DNA from: Blastomussa wellsi | Lineage: Eukaryota > Cnidaria > Anthozoa > Scleractinia > Plerogyridae | Direction: 5' to 3' | DNA length: 64,000 nucleotides | Assembly: GCA_947652115.1 (NCBI GenBank) | Contig: OX393561.1 | Span: 8,770,106 to 8,834,105, forward strand | Shown here: in pieces, positions 23,440 to 33,689 of the stretch | Layout of the letters: the number at the start of each line of letters is the position of its first letter | Position numbering within the stretch: position 1 is the first letter of the stretch | The notes under the pieces: model-generated | Databases searched by the model: none | What the model saw: only the letters and a program-made list of their open reading frames with translations | What the model was told of the DNA's origin: nothing | Made by a program: the position numbers and the translations under genes

Positions 23440-23693
23440 AAGTACCTTCAGGTGATAAATACACTTCACATAATTAACACTGACAAAAAGTCCTCCGACC
23501 CCCCCTAGGGGATAAGTAATGACCGGTCCCTTATCCCCCCAGCATTAAATTTAATTAAAACTACAAGATAGGTATTACGGCAAGGGACACTTTTAATGGG
23601 CCAATATTTTGATTAGCTCAACTAGTCTTCTTCAGGGCCAGTGCTATTTAAAAAATAACGGTTTCTGGGATTTAAATTACAACGTAAACAAGA

Positions 23694-23805
23694 AGTTACT
23701 AATATGAGGGCACGAGTATTTTTCACCGAATTTTTATATCGAGTAAAATATGGTACCAGCCTTCGGCTGAAAACCAAAGTAGAAATGATATAATAAGAGC
23801 GGAAA
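23694..23805. repeat. Left terminal inverted repeat of the Polinton-derived element
   Basis: Pairs with 27,946-28,058 with only a few mismatches. Both copies contain GGTACCAGCCTTCGGCTGAA. Confidence 0.9.
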
Positions 23806-23881
23806 TAAATGCATAGAAAGAAAAGTGAGTAAGAGAAAGCAAAGCTTTTCTTGAAAGATTAGGAGCCCAAATATTATTCCT

Positions 23882-24000
23882 GAAAAATTAATGCTTTGGT
23901 TTTGTAAAATTAATAACACATATAAAATGAAAATGAATGTAAATGGAGCTGAAGTAAGCAAAACTTTCAGTTCAGGCAATGCTCCAATTAGAACAAGTCT
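23882..24000 (+). repeat. Inverted duplicate of part of the LamG-like gene
   Basis: About 115 bp (from AATTAATGCTTTGGTTTTGT to CAATTAGAACAA) are the reverse complement of 24,425-24,540, with near identity. The duplicate has cut into the downstream end of the small ORF at 24,049-24,255. Confidence 0.85.
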
Positions 24001-24048
24001 GATAAGCATATTTACTTGTTCTGCAGAAGATATCTCAACAAGTCCAAT

Positions 24049-24255
24049 TCAACTCGTTGATATAGATGAAATTGTACCACCACTAGCAAATAAGACAGAA
24101 GCAGTATCAGCAATGATTTTCCTTTTTCTGTATTTCTTATGAGCCATCATATAACACCAACTCTTTTCATGATATGACTTATAATAAGATTTCAATTCTT
24201 CGGCTTCTTCTTCACTCAATTTTTCGGAGATGTGATTCAAGTCAATTATTTCCAT
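24049..24255 (-). pseudogene. Small Polinton-associated hydrophobic protein, truncated
   Basis: 68 codons: an acidic helix (E-E-A-E-E-L-K), a Tyr/Lys-rich stretch with Y-H-E-K-S-W-C-Y and K-K-Y-R-K-R-K, then the beginning of a Gly/Ser/Ala hydrophobic segment that stops at a TGA. Proteins of this layout (basic motif before a hydrophobic segment) accompany LamG-like genes in cnidarian Polintons as I recall them. The C-terminal part seems lost to the inverted duplication. Function unknown. Confidence 0.4.
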
Positions 24256-24291
24256 TATACAAAATATATAATTATGGTAGATAATATCTTA

Positions 24292-24753
24292 TTATTCCAC
24301 ATAAAGTCCATTATAGATTTCATTGAGTAGAACTTGATGGTGCCTTAAATCATCTATATCAAAGAATTTATCTGATGATATTGCTATTTTTTCAGTTTTA
24401 TAATTCAAGTTTCCAAAATATATTGTTCTAATTGGAGCATTGCCTGAACTGAAAGTTTTGCTTACTTCAGCTCCATTTACATTCATTTTCATTTTATATG
24501 TGTTATTAATTTTACAAAACCAAAGCATTAATTTTTCAACAGTATAACTACCAACGAATGATGAAAATGCATATGTTTTACCTTTATAAATAACTAATTG
24601 GTTTGAGGTGTTTATGAAAAAGTAAAATATTAGATTTTCAGATGCATCAAGAAAGCAAATGGTAGAATATTTATTTTCATGTTTAAAGACAATAACAAAA
24701 GTAAATTTATTTGCATCCATATTAATATTAATCTTAGCATTTTTCACATCCAT
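24292..24753 (-). CDS. LamG/concanavalin-like protein of the Polinton element
   Basis: 153 codons, predicted mostly beta. Residues ~80-120 have the LamG-like pattern W-F-x-K-I with M-x-V-N-G and, after a Ser/Gly turn, I-Y-F-G-N-L-N. The N-terminal part is also strand-rich (F-T-F-V-I-V-F). The fold suggests a carbohydrate- or receptor-binding surface protein of the virus-like element, but this is inference. It lies head-to-head with the polymerase ORF, with only 46 bp between the two start codons, where a promoter would normally need to be. This agrees with the polymerase's 5' end being lost. Confidence 0.5.
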   Translation of the reverse strand: MDVKNAKININMDANKFTFVIVFKHENKYSTICFLDASENLIFYFFINTSNQLVIYKGKTYAFSSFVGSYTVEKLMLWFCKINNTYKMKMNVNGAEVSKTFSSGNAPIRTIYFGNLNYKTEKIAISSDKFFDIDDLRHHQVLLNEIYNGLYVE

Positions 24754-24799
24754 TCCTTTTGGTCCAAAATAGTAGCTAATAAAATAATATGGCTGGGCA

Positions 24800-26038
24800 A
24801 TGTCTCAAAAATTACCTCTAGGAAAATTCCGTTGGATAAATCCAAAGAGAAATGTGGAAGAATTATTTAAGACTAAGAGAAGAGGGTATTTTTTAGAAGT
24901 TGATTTAGAATATCCAAAGAAACTTCATAATTTACACAATGACTATACTTTAGCTCCTGAGAAAATGAGAATTAGCGAAGATATAATTTCACCTTATAAT
25001 AAAGAACTGCTCTCTAAGCTCAATGAAAAATTTTATTCTTCTGAAAAATTAGTTGCAAATCTCTTCTCTAAGAAAAATTACATTTTACATTATCATAATT
25101 TGAAATTATATTTAGAATTAGGAATGAAATTAAAGAAAGTTCATAGAATTCTAGAATTTAAAGAAAAGGCATTTCTAAAGAAGTATATTGACCTTAATAC
25201 TGAGAAGAGAAAAGAAAGTGAAAGTGAATTTGAGAAGGAATTATTTAAGCTAGCTAATAATTACATTTATGGTAAAACAATTGAAAATTTAAGAAAGAGA
25301 ATGAATGGTAAATTGATAACTAATGAACGAAAATTATTTAAGTGGGTAAGTAAGCCAGATTTTACTTCTTCTAAAATATTTTCAGAAACTTTAGTTGCCA
25401 TACATAGAAAGAAGAAAAGACTATTCTTGAACAAGCCATATTTTTTTGGAATGTCAATTCTAGAATTAAGTAAAATTTTTATTTATAATTTTCATTACAA
25501 TTTCATTTTGAAAAAATATCCTGGAGCTAAATTACTCTTTACTGATACAGATTCTCTTATGTATGAAATAGAGAGTGAAGATATTTATAAAGATTTGAAA
25601 GAAAATGAAGATATGTTTGACTTTTCTAATTATTCTAAAGAATCTGAATTCTATTCTGAAAAGAATAAAAAAGTCATTGGTAAGATGAAAGATGAAACTG
25701 CTGGAATACCCATCAGAGAATTTATTGGTCTCAAGTCAAAAATGTACTCATTTCTTTTAGACAATTCTGAAGAAATAAAAAAAGCCAAAGGTATATCTAA
25801 GAGTGTCATAGAAAAAGAAATCAGTCAAGATATTTCCAGAGACGTATTATCAATGAAAGAACAATTATCTCATAAAATTAATTTGATAAAAATAAAGAAT
25901 CATGAGATATTAAGTATTCAATTGAACAAGATGTCATTGAATTCCTATGATGATAGGAGATACATTCTCAAAGATGGTATTACAACTCTAGCTTATGGAA
26001 ATAAAAAAAAATATCTTTTCCTAATATATGGATACTAA
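24800..26038 (+). pseudogene. Protein-primed DNA polymerase B, N-terminally truncated (Polinton type)
   Basis: 413 codons. The frame starts in the middle of motif A, whose W-A-M-S-Q half is present while the catalytic-Asp half just upstream (about 24,765-24,800) is broken by a frameshift and stop. The 3'-5' exonuclease domain and the N-terminus are absent. Motif B is at residues ~149-167 (N-N-Y-I-Y-G-K), motif C D-T-D-S is at ~251-254, and a C-terminal G-L-K-S-K-M-Y is at ~310. Only one of the two catalytic metal-binding motifs survives, so it cannot be an active polymerase. The homology is clear throughout. Confidence 0.85.
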
Positions 26039-26039
26039 A

Positions 26040-26485
26040 TCGAAGTTCGTTTAATTTCTTTTTAGGAAGATTTCTTCGATTAAGAGATGCCTTTAGAAAA
26101 AAGAGTGTATCCTAAGGAGAAATTCCCGACAGATGAAGATTTATAAGTTCTTCAAAATAATTATAAAATTGACAATAAAAAAACCTTATGAAAATATATT
26201 TTGCTATATTTATAATAATTTGATTTGTCTTTCAGTGAGTCAAGGTATTTAGTAGAAATACAAAAAAAAATTAAGACTTAGGTTCCAAGAAAAAGAAAGT
26301 ATGAAGAAAGATAAAAAAAAGATAAAAAAAAATATTGTAATTACAGTATCACATTTTTTTGTGTAAGGCGGCTTACTTTCACTCTGTAAAATAAAATTGA
26401 TAATTGAATTACCAATTTTATTAAATATATTTTTATAAAAGAAAATATTTAATAATTTACAAATTTATTTATTTGAGAAGAGTTC
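26040..26485. other. Gap between Polinton ORFs
   Basis: Very AT-rich. A 19-codon ATG frame near 26,085 could be a gene scrap. Nothing else recognised. Confidence 0.4.
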
Positions 26486-26977
26486 TTATTGATTTATAAG
26501 GGAAAGTCTTTTTCCAAATCCGTTCGTATTTTTGCGTAGGTTCTTAGTGAGATAGAGAGTGAAGAGATACTTCTCATCTCTCTCGAGATATTCTAGTATA
26601 TTATAAAAGATAAAGTATATCTTAATAAAACGACGTCTCCTTGGATAATACTTTTTAAAATTATTTAAAAGATGAAAGAAATGGTCAAAGACTGGAGATG
26701 GAATGTAAGTATGAGTTTTTTGTAATCTATCAATGAAGATGGAACGAATGTATTGTCTTCTATAATATTTTGACTTCCTCTTGCGTTTTGAGAGCATATT
26801 TATTTCCTCTGAGTATTCATTCACAAATTCATAATCTTTAATTTGTCCACATTTCTGACAAACATAAGTATCGAAAGAAAGACATATATCCATTTCAGGA
26901 CAGCATTTGTAATCCTCACTCTTTTCTTCTTTTTCAGAAAAGAATAATTTGAGAAGCTGATATGATTTTTTTTTCAC
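26486..26977 (-). CDS. VLTF3-like late transcription factor (zinc ribbon) of the Polinton element
   Basis: 163 codons. Residues ~24-43 hold a zinc ribbon with C-C near the start and V-C-Q-K-C-G, and a basic loop follows. Residues ~75-145 follow the VLTF3 layout as I know it: Y-x-R-x-x-Y, an I-x-x-L-Q-K helix, an I-P-S-P-V turn, and a long region rich in aromatic and charged residues. VLTF3 homologues regulate late transcription in large DNA viruses and occur in some Polinton-like viruses. The ORF is intact. The similarity is by pattern only. Confidence 0.45.
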   Translation of the reverse strand: MKKKSYQLLKLFFSEKEEKSEDYKCCPEMDICLSFDTYVCQKCGQIKDYEFVNEYSEEINMLSKRKRKSKYYRRQYIRSIFIDRLQKTHTYIPSPVFDHFFHLLNNFKKYYPRRRRFIKIYFIFYNILEYLERDEKYLFTLYLTKNLRKNTNGFGKRLSLINQ

Positions 26978-27129
26978 AATCTTCCATAATTATAGTTGTG
27001 AATTGTTTTTAAATGAACTTGTAACTAAATCGATAATTTATTTAATTATACAAAGAAAAAAGAAAGAAGAAGATATCATATAGAAGAAAATAATATAGCA
27101 ATTTTACAAGACATATAATTATATGAATT

Positions 27130-27520
27130 TGATTTTTTTAAATAATAAAGTCCTAATTAATGTCTCTTAATTATTTTCACCAGAAAGGACATTAATTAGG
27201 ACTTTAACAGAAAATGGCCTTGGAAGTATTCTAGAATGGCTAAAATAGCTCATAGATAAGAAAGTCCTAATTAATGTCTCTTAATTATTTTCATCCTCAG
27301 ATTTATTAGTCTATTATATATATATATTGTATTATGTATTATTTCTTTTTATAAGAAATTTTTGAAATGTTATATAAATTATAGATAATGAATATAATTA
27401 CCGAGACATTAATTAGGACTTTCTTATCTATGAGGTATTTGAGCCATTCTAGAGTACCTCCAAGGCCATTTTCTGTGAAAGTCCTAAAGGACATTAATTA
27501 GGACTATTATTTTATCATGA
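27130..27520. repeat. Fold-back of ~320 bp with five copies of an 18-mer
   Basis: AAAGTCCTAATTAATGTC occurs forward at about 27,147 and 27,261 and inverted at 27,188-27,205, about 27,405-27,422 and 27,490-27,505. The arms 27,186-27,280 and 27,403-27,505 pair over about 95 bp, including ACAGAAAATGGCCTTGGA and CTCATAGATAAGAAAGTCC. It lies inside the Polinton-derived element, right of all its ORFs. Confidence 0.85.
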
Positions 27521-27734
27521 TCTTTATCAAATAAATTAAAATTGAGAGATGAAACTATAAAAGGAACCACTCTAGATTGAAAATAGGACTAGGACTTTTT
27601 ACTTGGAGAAGACAAAGACATAGTTTTCTTTTTTTATATAATTATATATTTTGTTTTTAATTTTATAATATCATTTATAGAGAAAGAGAAAGGAGGAAAG
27701 GCACTTTTCATTTTAATGAATTAATACTTAATAT

Positions 27735-27925
27735 CACGCTCATTTTTTTGTCTTTATAAAAGACGAAATCTCAGCATATCTTTTCATTCTAGAAATTTCA
27801 TGAATTTTCGAGGAAATAATTTCATAAAATAAGGCTCATTTTTTTAGAATTCATTTTTGTATTAATAAAAGAATATATCTCTTCATTTTTTTTTTCATTC
27901 TAGAAATTTCATGAATTTTTGCTCT
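27735..27925 (+). repeat. Direct repeat near the right Polinton terminus
   Basis: Two ~85-bp diverged units. Each has GCTCATTTTTTT, a TATAAAAG/AATAAAAG-like run, and TCATTCTAGAAATTTCATGA at its end. Confidence 0.65.
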
Positions 27926-27945
27926 TTTAATTTTTTCTTTTAATT

Positions 27946-28058
27946 TTTTCCGCTCTTATTATATCATTTCTATTTTGGTTTTCAGCCGAAGGCTGGTACC
28001 ATATTTTACTCGATATAAAAATGCGGTTTAAAATGCTCGTGCCCTCATATTAGTAACT
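27946..28058. repeat. Right terminal inverted repeat of the Polinton-derived element
   Basis: Complement of 23,694-23,805. Ends ...ATATTAGTAACT. Confidence 0.9.
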
Positions 28059-28661
28059 ACTTAAACAAAAGAAGGTAATGGTTAACAAGTGCCCATGACA
28101 AATGTTTGTAACAGTAAACACGACAATAAAGAGAAAAATGCGAATAAAAAGCGAAATATCTGAAAGATACCATAAAAATGGATATGTAGAAACGGCTATG
28201 GGATAGTATAATATAATGTGTTTAGTGAATAATATATTGTGAAACATTGTCAGTGTTCGTTTCCTCGATTTAAAGGACAGGCTCGTAGCCAGTTTTTTTT
28301 TTTTCACGAGGGTGCGATCTCATGAGGACAGGAACAAAAAACAAAACAAAAAAAAATCAAAAAAATTCAAAACTTCACCAGACTTTCAGCTTTGATTTCT
28401 GGACATCCCGCCCAGAAATCAATTTGAATGATTTGCAATCCACTTCCATCCTTGTTATTATGTACTACTTCCCCAAAAGGACAAGTTCTATCTCGTTCTG
28501 TGGAATCTTTTTATCAAATTTATTCGTGAATTTGGTGGCATTTGGCGAAATAATATGGAAATTAGAGCTAAACTCACTTCCTTCCTTGTCCCTCCACCCG
28601 TTTTCCCGTGAAACAAAGAAGCTAAATAATAATAATAATAAAAATATTAAGAGACACCAAC

Positions 28662-29347
28662 CTGTCCGTAAATTGTCCAGAAACAGATAAACAGAATGAA
28701 AATACCAATAACCCTCAACAGTCCTTTCACATCTTCAACCTGCACCTCAGTGAACTTCCCTCCAAATCTGCTCTTTGCTCCTTCCAGCCAGGTACCAGCA
28801 TTCTGCTTCCAATTTCGTATTGCTTCACAGATTATGTTTGCAGTTTCTGTGAGTTGGCTGCCCTTTGGTGGCTTGGTTAAGTATTTGTTACGTGCAGCAA
28901 GAAACACAGTTACAGAAAGAAACATTGTACAAACTGTGATGCAATAGCCTTGAAAGACGTCCTGCTCTTGGACTGCTACGACCACTGTAACGGCTAGTAA
29001 AGATCCAAGGTTGATAAACCAGTAAAACCAGTTAAAGAATGTCTGGACAGCTCTAGGCCCATCACTTTGAACTTGATCTGCACCAAATGGCGCCACATTG
29101 GCCTTGATTCCTCCAGTGCCAAATGCAATCATCGCTAAGGCCAACGCAAAGTACACCAATCTCATTGTTTTATGGTGAATGTAATTGACGTGGAAGGTAT
29201 CTTTGAACATTTCATCTTTGATGGAAACTGCAGCCAGTAGCATAGTTCCAACAAGGTACAATAAAGAGCTTGCATAAATGGTGTTGAACCGACCTATGTA
29301 AGCGTCTGCCAGCCATCCTCCAAGTAAAGGAACGAAATAACACGTTC
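28662..29347 (-). CDS. SLC15A4: SLC15A4-like transporter copy 1, exon 2
   Basis: 686 bp from the acceptor TTTCCTTCAG to the donor CAG|GTTGGT. It begins by completing R-G-T-C-Y-F-V-P-L-L-G-G-W-L-A-D-A-Y (the POT signature spanning TM2 and its cytosolic loop). It contains G-G-I-K-A-N-V-A-P-F-G-A-D-Q and the PTR2 signature F-N-W-F-Y-W-F-I-N-L-G-S-L. Copy 2 has Pro where this copy has Ala after G-G-I-K. The exon ends in phase 0 at W-T-I-Y-G-Q. Confidence 0.9.
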
Positions 29348-29469
29348 CTGAAGGAAACGAAACAATACAGAAGCATTAATGCAAAATAAAAGTGAATGAT
29401 CATCCACAATCATAACAAGAATGAATATTTTTAAAGGTTCTTAACAATTTGTGAAACAAAACGCAACTT

Positions 29470-29588
29470 AGCCTGCGTGGCAGGCGTCCAAAGGGGAGGG
29501 AGATGGGGTAAAAAAACCAGCACCCCCTCGCCTCGCGCGCTGGTTTTTCCCCCATCTCCCTCCCCTTCGGACGCCTCCCACGCAGGCT
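29470..29588. mobile_element. Palindromic MITE with AACTT target duplication
   Basis: AGCCTGCGTGGCAGGCGTCC pairs with GGACGCCTCCCACGCAGGCT, and the copy is flanked by AACTT on both sides. A stray end (GTTCGCAGGCTAATAGG) lies at about 29,922. Confidence 0.85.
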
Positions 29589-30119
29589 AACTTTCATCAA
29601 GCTCACCAAAGGTAGTAAGACAACGATGACAATGTTTTCCTCACGTTCAGACTCCAACTATGAAAACAGTTCAGGAAATAAAAACAATTTCCAATTTCTT
29701 TGGTATCTCGCAGATTTTTCCAAACGTTGACTCCACACGGGAGTCGATATGTTCACGCGTTCTACTTTGCACCACGCACGACACGCGAGTTTAGTTCTGG
29801 AGTTTTATGAGGTTAATTTTGATTGGTCAAAAAAGCTTGACGTCATGGAAATGAAATCCTGGCTCGGTTTCGCAGACGGTATTTACAGGCGGCGTGAAAC
29901 AAAAGCCGGAAATCCGTCTGTGTTCGCAGGCTAATAGGTATCATGTTACATATCTCTACGAGATGTACAGTATCAGAGTCTTACTTTTTGCCAAAAACAA
30001 GTTACAAACTTTGGCGCAAAGTTACAAAAGTTTACTTGTAATTAAAATAAACGATTAACATCAAACACCGCGGTTAAAATTAAAAGCTGGCTTGACTAAA
30101 ACTGAGAAACGATTTTTAT

Positions 30120-30231
30120 ATTGCCTGGATCCTCGTCACTGTCAGTTGACCGCGCGCATGACGCTTTAATCCAAGATATTCCCATATTACGCACGTAATT
30201 TAGTTTTTCCTTCGATTTCTTACTATCCGCC
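30120..30231 (-). pseudogene. Possible stray first exon, basic then Ser/Asp-rich
   Basis: On the minus strand an ATG in AAAATGGCGGAT opens a short frame: a Lys/Ser-rich start, then W-I-K-A-S and S-T-D-S-D-E-D-P-G-N. It resembles first exons that recur in cnidarian transposon-borne genes. No family named and no downstream exon found. Confidence 0.2.
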
Positions 30232-32445
30232 ATTTTGGTTATTGGAGGAAAGAAGCTGGAGTGATTAGTCTGTGTGTTACAAAGCGAGAAAGAGTGTTGC
30301 ACTGTTCACGATCTGCCTCGAAGACGCGAGCGCTTGTTTCGGCCGGACCAGCTTCATGGTTAAGCTATTTGCTGCTAAAACTTGAAGAGTAACCAACAGT
30401 TTTCACAGTAGCTAACTGAGTTACCGTACAATTTTTTGGTGTTAACAGATTTGTCAAAACCCTGTTTCTTTTGAGTTAATTTGCATTACCTGTTTTAAAA
30501 GCACCGGTATCTAGACTATTGTTAACCAGATGTGAAGTACATGTCTTTTAAAAATTTGAAATAATTTGAGTTTTAGCTCTTACAAAATTATTTGTGTTTG
30601 AAATTTCAATTATTACGTTTAACACCCCTTCAAGTTAGTTTTTCCCGAGTTCTTTGAAACCTTAAATTTTTGCTCTCCTCTTCTCGAAGTTTACAAGTCG
30701 ATTCATATAACTGTAATACCTTGCTGCACGAAAGGAACTGAATAACAACAAAACAAAACAAAACAGTTTGTCTCATTTATTCACACTGCATCAAATTTGA
30801 ATGAAATCCCACACAAGTACGCATTGCGGACCTACTTTTGGAACAATGGAGTACTTTCTTGATCCAAAATTTCAGAATATTTTAAGAAAGAATATTCTCC
30901 CTAGCACGATTGTGTCTCGCTCTTTGTAGTTGACGAGTGTCACACGGTAGAGACACGGTAAGATTTAGTTTAAGTCTTATTATTACTAGAGGTAATCAAA
31001 GATTAGGAGTGCGTTCAACGATTTCGATTCACTTGGCTTCATTTCGATTTGGTTTCCAGAAATTCAAGCTTTCTTTAATACTGAAATCAACATTTTAAAA
31101 ATCATTATGAAACTCTTAACATAACTGTGGTTGATGAACATGATTTTTCCGATTTATTCATACAAATACAATATTTGGAGCTTTTTGCATTGCGTGACAC
31201 CGCTATTCATAAATAACAAAGTTGCAGTCAGTGTTTCGAAAACCGCAGACTGTATATGACAAATATCATTTCTTTGTCGCCCAACAAATGTAAACAATTT
31301 CACGCAGCAAACGCACATGCAAGCTAAAATGCAAACATAAAATTCACGATTACAAACATTGTCACGGCACCGATCGAAATCTGCTGTTATATATTCGCAC
31401 CAGGAGTTGTACAATCTTCGCTACAAGGTTCTTCTTGGATAACAATAAGGCTGATTTGAACAGTAGAGCGTCACAACACTACGCGGACAGAAGTTGAATC
31501 TCCAATGAAAAGCAGCCGAGTTTTATAATGAGATCAGTGGGTTGCTTGGGCGAATTGCAGCATCTGTTTCCTAGAAAGTAGGCAGGCTTCTGATGTTGTG
31601 ATAAGTAGCTTCAATCATCTTTGCCAGTGATAGCCCACATAAATCAATACAACTGCGAAAAAAGTTACACAAAATCGAAAAACACTCGAAGGGACTCGAA
31701 AACAACGTATACAACGCAACTTACCTGAGAACACTCCGAACAAAAGAAGAAGCACAGTCCAGAATTCGACAACAATTCGCAAAAGCACAGTCAAGAACTC
31801 AACAATCTACCAAGACGCGAAACAAGAACGTGAAACTCGACTCCGCCAGAAACGAAGCACAGCTACGAAGCACATAGTCGACGGAAATGACGTCATTCGC
31901 CCCTGAAGAATTTTTAGGGTGGCCAAATTGGTGTGATACGTGAATCGCCCAAAAAATCTCGATTTCGACAGCATTAGGAAGGCGTTCTGTCGAACGCAAA
32001 AATACCCTGTCTTAAAACGAATACTTATGAATACGGTATTCACTGTTGGTTTGATATCATAGTGATAAATCCTATCGACCGCGACTGTTTTATTGTTGTT
32101 AGTTCATACCGAGCATGCATTATTCCTCTGGTTCACAGCCATGGAGCACTTGAAAGATCATCTTTCATCGACTGTTCACAGCCCACTAGGTTTTCGTATT
32201 TTTCCTCCATCATTCGTGTTGATAAATTGTGTAGGCTTTGTCTCAGACATCCACAACACGGAAGATTCGTGTTCATGTTTCACGTGTTGTTGTTTTGCCA
32301 ACTGATACTTGAGCCAATTAAACAAACCATTTACCGCTCAAATCGTATTGGCCGGATTTTATTAATAGGTCAAGGGGCGTAGCTGATAACAACAAGGCGA
32401 TAACAGGGTGAGGAGTCTAATAAGGCCACTTTTTAAGAAAGATGC

Positions 32446-32561
32446 CCACAGCCGTTCTATTTTTTCTTTCGCTCGCTAACCGCCTCCACCCCCTAGCGCT
32501 TCGTTCGTTGTGTTTTTGCTCGCGCGCGTTCTTTTGCGTTGAAAAAAATAGAGCGGCTGTG
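32446..32561. mobile_element. Inverted-repeat MITE
   Basis: CACAGCCGTTCTATTTTTT pairs with AAAAAAATAGAGCGGCTGTG. The loop is rich in TCGCTCGC and CGTTCGTTG. Confidence 0.75.
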
Positions 32562-33689
32562 AACAGTCTATCTGGACCTCTAGAACTCTGCAAATACACC
32601 AACATCACAACCCATGAGTTACTAAACCAGTTCTTTGTCTTATTCTCGATCACTGAATATACGATTGGATTGTGGTGTGAGTCTTTCGCGCCCATTTTAA
32701 GTGTGACGGTATCTTTCGGTCAAAGACATCGATGACCGCAACCTCGTTCCCAGGGTCTCTCTCTTCCCGCCAGTGACCAATGCGAGTTTCCTCAAAGACC
32801 TCGATGAGAAATGCGATTTTCCATTTTGATTACTCTAGATCGAATGGATTTTGATGCGATTTTTCAAAATAAGCTTAAATTTATCAGAAAGCTATACGCA
32901 CTTTACAACTTTGGTCGTGGCCAAAGACTTCGCTACCATATCATTTGCGTGTTTATTCGACCCCCAGCGAAGTTTCGGCAAGCCTTTGCGCACTATTAGG
33001 CAATCCTTTGCGAGCCGTGTTCTCAAAAATCGAGAGTTTTTCAGCCATGGCGAAATTTTCCTCCCTGTAGGTGGGAGTTACAGGGTGACTCTTCGGATTT
33101 TGGCCGCCTGGGCCAAAGCCCTGTGGAGGCAACAAATGAAATATCGGGAATGTTTTCTACCAGAAAGTGTTCAAATATTTTTGAGCTTTCAAAATTTCAT
33201 GAATTTTCCAGAACGTTTCACAGTTTATCAAAACCTAAATTTTACCATTTTTCTGGACATTTTAAAAAAGTTTTTTATTGTGGGTACTTTTTTTCGAATA
33301 AAAGAAACTGCCTAACTTTCTTGAACGTTATTTTGTGCAGCCAAAATCATTCTCTGTGGCTCGCCGCGCTCCTCCTCCATGACCTATGATTAAATGGTTG
33401 GTTAGAGACACCCCCCCCCCCCCCATTTTGACTCCGCGATTCATAAAGGTAACGAATAAATCTATTTATTTTCTACTTTTGCAACAGAGTATTTCTATTG
33501 ATCTGCATTTTATTGCAATTTTATTTCAAGCCACCCCCCCCCCCCCTCCCTAAAATATTCCTATATCCGCCACTGGTTACTTTCCAACTTTAAATTTGCT
33601 GTTGCCCTACACCTGGGTGAAAAAGGCACTATAAGAGATAAGGCGGCGGTCTAACTGAAAGCCGTCTTTCCGTGATTTTAAATGGTTTA

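Larger units (their letters stand above)
22343..23530. mobile_element. TTA-flanked DNA transposon (PIF/Harbinger-like), 1.19 kb
   Basis: The ends GGGACCGGTCATTATTTATC / GATAAGTAATGACCGGTCCC are inverted repeats extending through CCCTAGGGGGGTCGGAGGA, and the copy is flanked by TTA on both sides (22,340-22,342 and 23,531-23,533). A 3-bp TTA duplication with GG-starting ends is typical of PIF/Harbinger. No transposase is present. It contains a nested MITE and an acidic ORF. Confidence 0.7.
23694..28058. mobile_element. Polinton/Maverick-derived element, 4.37 kb
   Basis: Terminal inverted repeats of about 112 bp (23,694-23,805 and 27,946-28,058) begin AGTTACTAATATGAGGGCAC, and the 5'-AG start is the rule for Polintons. 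The interior is far more AT-rich than the flanks. Inside are a truncated protein-primed PolB (+), a VLTF3-like ORF (-), a LamG-like ORF (-) and a small hydrophobic ORF (-), which together match animal Polinton/adintovirus-type elements. I found no integrase, capsid, protease or packaging ATPase, so this is an internally deleted, non-autonomous copy. Flanking hexamers (ACAAGA, ACTTAA) are not identical, so no clean 6-bp duplication survives. It sits in intron 2 of the SLC15A4-like gene. Confidence 0.82.
29594..33689 (-). other. Intron 1 of SLC15A4-like copy 1, middle part
   Basis: Mostly unrecognised AT-rich DNA with short poly-C runs (33,409-33,424 and 33,533-33,547). It contains the exon-like ORF at 30,120-30,231 and the inverted-repeat element at 32,446-32,561. 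No host gene supported. Confidence 0.4.

Noticed and set aside
24800..26038. Active viral DNA polymerase
   Set aside because: Exonuclease domain and the catalytic half of motif A are absent, so it is recorded as a truncated relic.
23688..28064. 6-bp target duplication for the Polinton-derived element
   Set aside because: The flanking hexamers ACAAGA and ACTTAA match at only three positions, so none is claimed.
31154..33389. Several 60-150-codon ORFs in transporter intron 1
   Set aside because: Low complexity, no motif, no splice context and no homology I recognise.
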